Positions 13,132 through 15,862 of a stretch of 15,862 nucleotides of DNA are shown here, piece after piece. The number at the start of each line of letters is the position of its first letter. Positions within the stretch are counted from its first letter, which is position 1. The DNA lies in the NCBI GenBank assembly GCA_902773035.1, contig CACYDB010000182.1:1-15862 (forward strand), written 5' to 3'. The notes under the pieces were generated by a model. The model searched no databases and had not been told where the DNA came from. It worked only from the letters and a program-made list of their open reading frames with translations. The position numbers and the translations under genes were made by a program. Origin of the DNA: an uncultured Ruminococcus sp. (GTDB lineage Bacteria > Bacillota > Clostridia > Oscillospirales > Acutalibacteraceae).

Positions 13132-13885
13132 CAAAGAACACCTCCTCAGCGTCATAAACGGGACCGTGACGGCAAACCTGAGACATAAACGCCTCGCTGC
13201 CCTTAGGCTTTTGCTTACACGCGCATACAAGACACGCGCCGATTCCGCAGCCCATTCTCTCCTCAAGCGATACCTGACATCTGACCTTGCCCTTGCAGAC
13301 GGCGGCTACCGCCTTGAGCATCGGGATAGGTCCGCAGGCGAGCACCTCGTCGATCTCGCCGAGTCTTTCGGAAAGCACATCGGTGACAAAGCCGTGTCGT
13401 CCCGCTGAGCCGTCGTCGGTAGTGAGAACAAGCTCCGCTCCCGCATTTTTGAAATCATCCTGTAAAATCACAAGCTCTTTATTCCTGAAGCCCGTGATGA
13501 CAAGAGGATTCTCGCATTGTTTTGCGGTAAAAAGCATATGAGGCACTCCGATGCCGCCGCCGATAAGGCAGTATCTTTTGCCCTTTTCGATCTCAAAGCC
13601 GTGACCGAGCGGCGCGAGGATCTCAACCTGCTCGCCCTCCTTCATCTCAGACATGAGACGCGTGCCCTCACCCTTGACCTGAAATACAAGGCGCAGGCTG
13701 TTTTCATCCGCGTCGCAGATTGAGATGGGTCGCCTGAGCGTTCTGCCCGGAACCTTGATATTGGCGAACTGACCGCAGGAGGCGAGCTTCGGAAGCTCGT
13801 CGTTCGTGACAGTCCAGTCATAGATCCCATCCGCGATACGCTCGTTTTTCACGAGCGTAAAAAGCTGTGTATCATATTTTTTCAT
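13124..13885 (-). CDS. pyrK: Dihydroorotate dehydrogenase electron transfer subunit (PyrK)
   Basis: PyrK carries FAD and a [2Fe-2S] cluster and shuttles electrons from PyrD FMN to NAD+. From the ATG at 13885 it has 253 residues. It shows the FAD-binding RRPISICD (51-58), VKGEGT (70-75), the nucleotide-binding GGGIGVPHM (109-117), CGP (184-186) and a C-terminal cluster site with C213, C218, C221 and C238. An upstream GTG at 13894 is in frame but overlaps the GAGGTG ribosome binding site. The ATG has normal 8-base spacing after AGG, so I prefer it. The preceding lipoprotein gene ends 10 bases upstream and supplies the ribosome binding site sequence, so the genes appear to be co-translated. pyrD follows with an 8-base overlap. 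Confidence 0.96.
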   Translation of the reverse strand: MKKYDTQLFTLVKNERIADGIYDWTVTNDELPKLASCGQFANIKVPGRTLRRPISICDADENSLRLVFQVKGEGTRLMSEMKEGEQVEILAPLGHGFEIEKGKRYCLIGGGIGVPHMLFTAKQCENPLVITGFRNKELVILQDDFKNAGAELVLTTDDGSAGRHGFVTDVLSERLGEIDEVLACGPIPMLKAVAAVCKGKVRCQVSLEERMGCGIGACLVCACKQKPKGSEAFMSQVCRHGPVYDAEEVFFDE

Positions 13886-13895
13886 ACGTTTCACC

Positions 13896-15203
13896 TCATT
13901 TATAGCTAAGCTTTACGGAAATAACGTTAAGGTCATCTTTTCGTGTGACGCTGACGCTCGTAGAGAGCGCGTCCCTGCCGAGTATACTGTTTGCCTCGTC
14001 AATATAATCGGCAAAGAGGTACAATTCGCTCGAGAAAAGCTGATTGTAAACCGTCTGGAAACTCAGAGCGTCGGGGTTGACATATATATGCAGATAATCC
14101 TCTCCCCTTCGCGCGATTTCGGCGAGGTCGGAGGCAAGAGTGTTGTCGGATAAATCGTTGAGCATTGAGCCCTTGTAGACGTAGTAATTATAATCAAGCG
14201 ATTTGCAGACGGGGATAATCAGGTTGCAGGACTTGATCGTGCCGTCCTTGCCGAACAGCTTATCGTCGTCGAAATAGCTGATGTCGGGTAGGATCGAATG
14301 AGTTTTGAGGAGCTGAGCGGTCGTTACGTTAAAGTAGTCGTACATACTTATATCGTTGATATCGTCCCACGTAACGTCGGTGTAATACCACTTTCCGCCG
14401 AGCTTGACGGCGTTCCACACGTGACCCGAGTCGGTGTCGGAGCCGTCTACGGTAATCGACTTGATTCCCGCGTAGGATAAGAGATACTGAAAAGCTCGCG
14501 TATAGCCCGAGCATACCGCCTTCTGATTAATAAGACAGCCGTAGATAGTGTAGGGATCGTGGTTTTTGTTATTGTCGGCTTTTTTATCGTACTTGCAGTT
14601 TTTGACGATATAATCATGCAGATAAAGCTCACGGTCAAAGTCGCTCATATCCTGCTTAAAACCTCTGAGGATATTGTTGACCGCGGAGTTGAGCTGTCCG
14701 AGACGCTTTTTGTACTCAGCCTTTTTCATCGTAAAATAGAGCGTGAGCGTTACGTCGCCCCCGTAAAGCGAGAAGGCGTAGGGCTCGTCAAGCCAGAACA
14801 TCTGCGGATTATCCATATCAAAGGCTATGAAAACCTCGGCAAGCTGACGTTTTGTCACATTACAGTTCACTACCGTGAAGCTTTGGGAGAGGTAGCTTTT
14901 TCTGCCGTCGGCGCCTGAGGGCTTGTCGGTAAAGGCTGTAGCGTGAGCCTTGACCGCCTTGTAAACGCGTTTCATATCATTGGTTTCGAGCGCGTTGTAG
15001 CCTGAGTTAAGCTTGATTTTATTAAAAAACCTTGACGGCACTATCTTGCTGTCTGAGCTGTTCTTATCTATTTTTATTGAGTTGCTTTTGTTTGTATTGA
15101 CATTATCCCTCGAGGTCTTGCTTGTGACGTAGGTGATTGTGGAGCAGGACGAGAGGATGGTCGTTATTATTAAAAGAAAAGGAATTATAATTCTTTTACG
15201 CAA
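13896..15203 (-). CDS. Lipoprotein with transglutaminase-like (papain-fold) domain
   Basis: This 435-residue protein has a lipoprotein signal (MRKRIIIPFLLIITTILSS) and a clear lipobox LSSC with Cys20, so it should be anchored outside the membrane. After a Ser/Asn/Lys-rich spacer and an N-terminal domain (about 75-190) comes a transglutaminase-core region. It has LYLHDYIVKNCKYD (193-206), then Cys231 in KAVCSGYTRAFQ, His261 in GHVWNAV and Asp276 in WYYTDVTWDD, the expected Cys-His-Asp triad with correct spacing. Bacterial members are often proteases, peptidases or crosslinking enzymes acting on the cell wall; the substrate here is unknown. The start is TTG at 15203, with AGG 8 bases before it and no better ATG. 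It lies 5 bases after tsaD and 10 bases before pyrK, so it appears to be inside their operon. Confidence 0.88.
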   Translation of the reverse strand: MRKRIIIPFLLIITTILSSCSTITYVTSKTSRDNVNTNKSNSIKIDKNSSDSKIVPSRFFNKIKLNSGYNALETNDMKRVYKAVKAHATAFTDKPSGADGRKSYLSQSFTVVNCNVTKRQLAEVFIAFDMDNPQMFWLDEPYAFSLYGGDVTLTLYFTMKKAEYKKRLGQLNSAVNNILRGFKQDMSDFDRELYLHDYIVKNCKYDKKADNNKNHDPYTIYGCLINQKAVCSGYTRAFQYLLSYAGIKSITVDGSDTDSGHVWNAVKLGGKWYYTDVTWDDINDISMYDYFNVTTAQLLKTHSILPDISYFDDDKLFGKDGTIKSCNLIIPVCKSLDYNYYVYKGSMLNDLSDNTLASDLAEIARRGEDYLHIYVNPDALSFQTVYNQLFSSELYLFADYIDEANSILGRDALSTSVSVTRKDDLNVISVKLSYK

Positions 15204-15208
15204 TTATT

Positions 15209-15862
15209 TCACCTGTAATCTATCGGTAATGTCGCGACCGCGTTAAGACTCAAGTCCGCGATATTGCCGCTGAGATATTCGTAATAACCCTGTGAGCCGA
15301 CCATAGCGGCGTTGTCGGTACAGACGCTTTTGTCGGGCTTGTAGAATGTAAAACCGCGTTTTTCGGATTCCTCGGCGAGAGTTTTTCTGAGCAGAGAGTT
15401 CGCGGAAACGCCGCCCGCTACGACGAGCTTGGTAACGCCGAAGTCCTCAGCCGCCTTCATAAACTTTGAAACGAGCAGATCTACGACCGCGCGTCTGAAT
15501 GAGGCGCAGATATCCTCGCGCGGAATTTCCTCTCCGCGCTGCTCCATATTATGTATAAGGTTGATCACGCAGGTTTTGAGTCCCGAAAAGCTGAAATCAT
15601 ACGGCGCGTCGCGCACAACGGGCGTCGGGAATTTGAACGCGTCGGGATTTCCGAGCTCGGCGACCCTGTCCATCTCGATTCCGCCGGGATAGGACATATT
15701 CATAGTGCGCGCGGCTTTGTCGAACGCCTCGCCCGCAGCGTCATCGCGAGTCCTGCCGATAACCTTCATTTTTGTATAGTCCTCAACCATAACGATATGG
15801 CTGTGTCCTCCGCTGACAACAAGACACATAAACGGAGGTTTTAATTCTTTGTGAGAAATATA
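15209..15862 (-). CDS. tsaD: TsaD, tRNA N6-threonylcarbamoyladenosine synthase catalytic subunit (partial)
   Basis: TsaD (Kae1/YgjD family) transfers the threonylcarbamoyl group to A37 of ANN-decoding tRNAs, working with TsaB and TsaE in the cytoplasm. Only the last 217 residues are in the window; the open frame continues past 15862 without a stop, so the N-terminal part with the metal-binding HxxxH motif lies outside. Visible signatures are LVVSGGHSHIV, GRTRDDAAGEAFDKAARTM, YPGG, YDFSFSGLKT, LVVAGGVSAN and the metal-ligand region CTDNAAMVG. The first methionine in the window is not the real start, because in-frame residues before it (KPPF) still match the family. The TGA at 15209 is five bases from the start of the following lipoprotein gene. 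Confidence 0.97.
   Translation of the reverse strand, partial: YISHKELKPPFMCLVVSGGHSHIVMVEDYTKMKVIGRTRDDAAGEAFDKAARTMNMSYPGGIEMDRVAELGNPDAFKFPTPVVRDAPYDFSFSGLKTCVINLIHNMEQRGEEIPREDICASFRRAVVDLLVSKFMKAAEDFGVTKLVVAGGVSANSLLRKTLAEESEKRGFTFYKPDKSVCTDNAAMVGSQGYYEYLSGNIADLSLNAVATLPIDYR

Noticed and set aside
13132..13266. A 45-codon N-terminal extension of pyrD
   Set aside because: It overlaps the cysteine-cluster coding region of pyrK in another frame and is Arg-rich. The ATG at 13131 has a strong AGGAGGTG site and gives the normal family N-terminus.

Overview
The window looks like a chromosomal segment from a Ruminococcus-like, starch-degrading gut Firmicute (Clostridia). The evidence is the Firmicutes-type order SRP RNA-dnaX-ybaB-recR, AGGAG-type ribosome binding sites with occasional GTG/TTG starts, type 1B pyrK-pyrD, BspA-like surface repeats, and above all a secreted GH13 amylase with a dockerin between two starch-binding modules. 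That architecture belongs to the cellulosome-like 'amylosome' described in Ruminococcus bromii. No species can be assigned from the sequence alone. Every convincing gene lies on the minus strand, so the window reads as transcription from right to left. I see no insertion sequence, phage gene, CRISPR array or antibiotic-resistance gene.

Region by region, in transcription order. (1) 15862-12220: tsaD (cut by the window edge), a transglutaminase-like lipoprotein, pyrK and pyrD, all tightly spaced or overlapping, so probably one operon. (2) 12184-11665: a strong sigma-A-type promoter, a leader hairpin and ruvX. (3) 11617-4208: the extracellular polysaccharide block. It holds amylase 2 (GH13_28 with a lysine-rich C-terminal module), amylase 1 (GH13_28, Ig-like, CBM26, dockerin, CBM26), a small lipoprotein of unknown function, and a BspA-like leucine-rich-repeat protein with the same lysine-rich C-terminal module as amylase 2. 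(4) 4140-226: a housekeeping block made of an SRP RNA with its own promoter and terminator, dnaX, ybaB, recR, smpB and ssrA (tmRNA). (5) 225-1: a gene-free stretch with three hairpins, one of which belongs to a long fold-back repeat that mirrors the tmRNA 3' end.

How the genes may work together. The two amylases share a catalytic family but carry different retention parts: one has a dockerin for docking onto a cohesin scaffold, the other a basic C-terminal module that also occurs on the adjacent LRR protein. This suggests two ways of keeping starch hydrolysis near the cell. The housekeeping block joins replication (DnaX), recombination (RecR, YbaB) and trans-translation (SmpB with tmRNA). recR and smpB start inside the stop codon of the preceding gene, and ssrA begins 13 bases after smpB.

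Points most worth a second look are the shared C-terminal module, the CBM26-dockerin-CBM26 arrangement, the fold-back repeat at the tmRNA 3' end with a tag that starts with aspartate, and the transglutaminase lipoprotein inside the pyrKD operon. I did not find a clearly new system.
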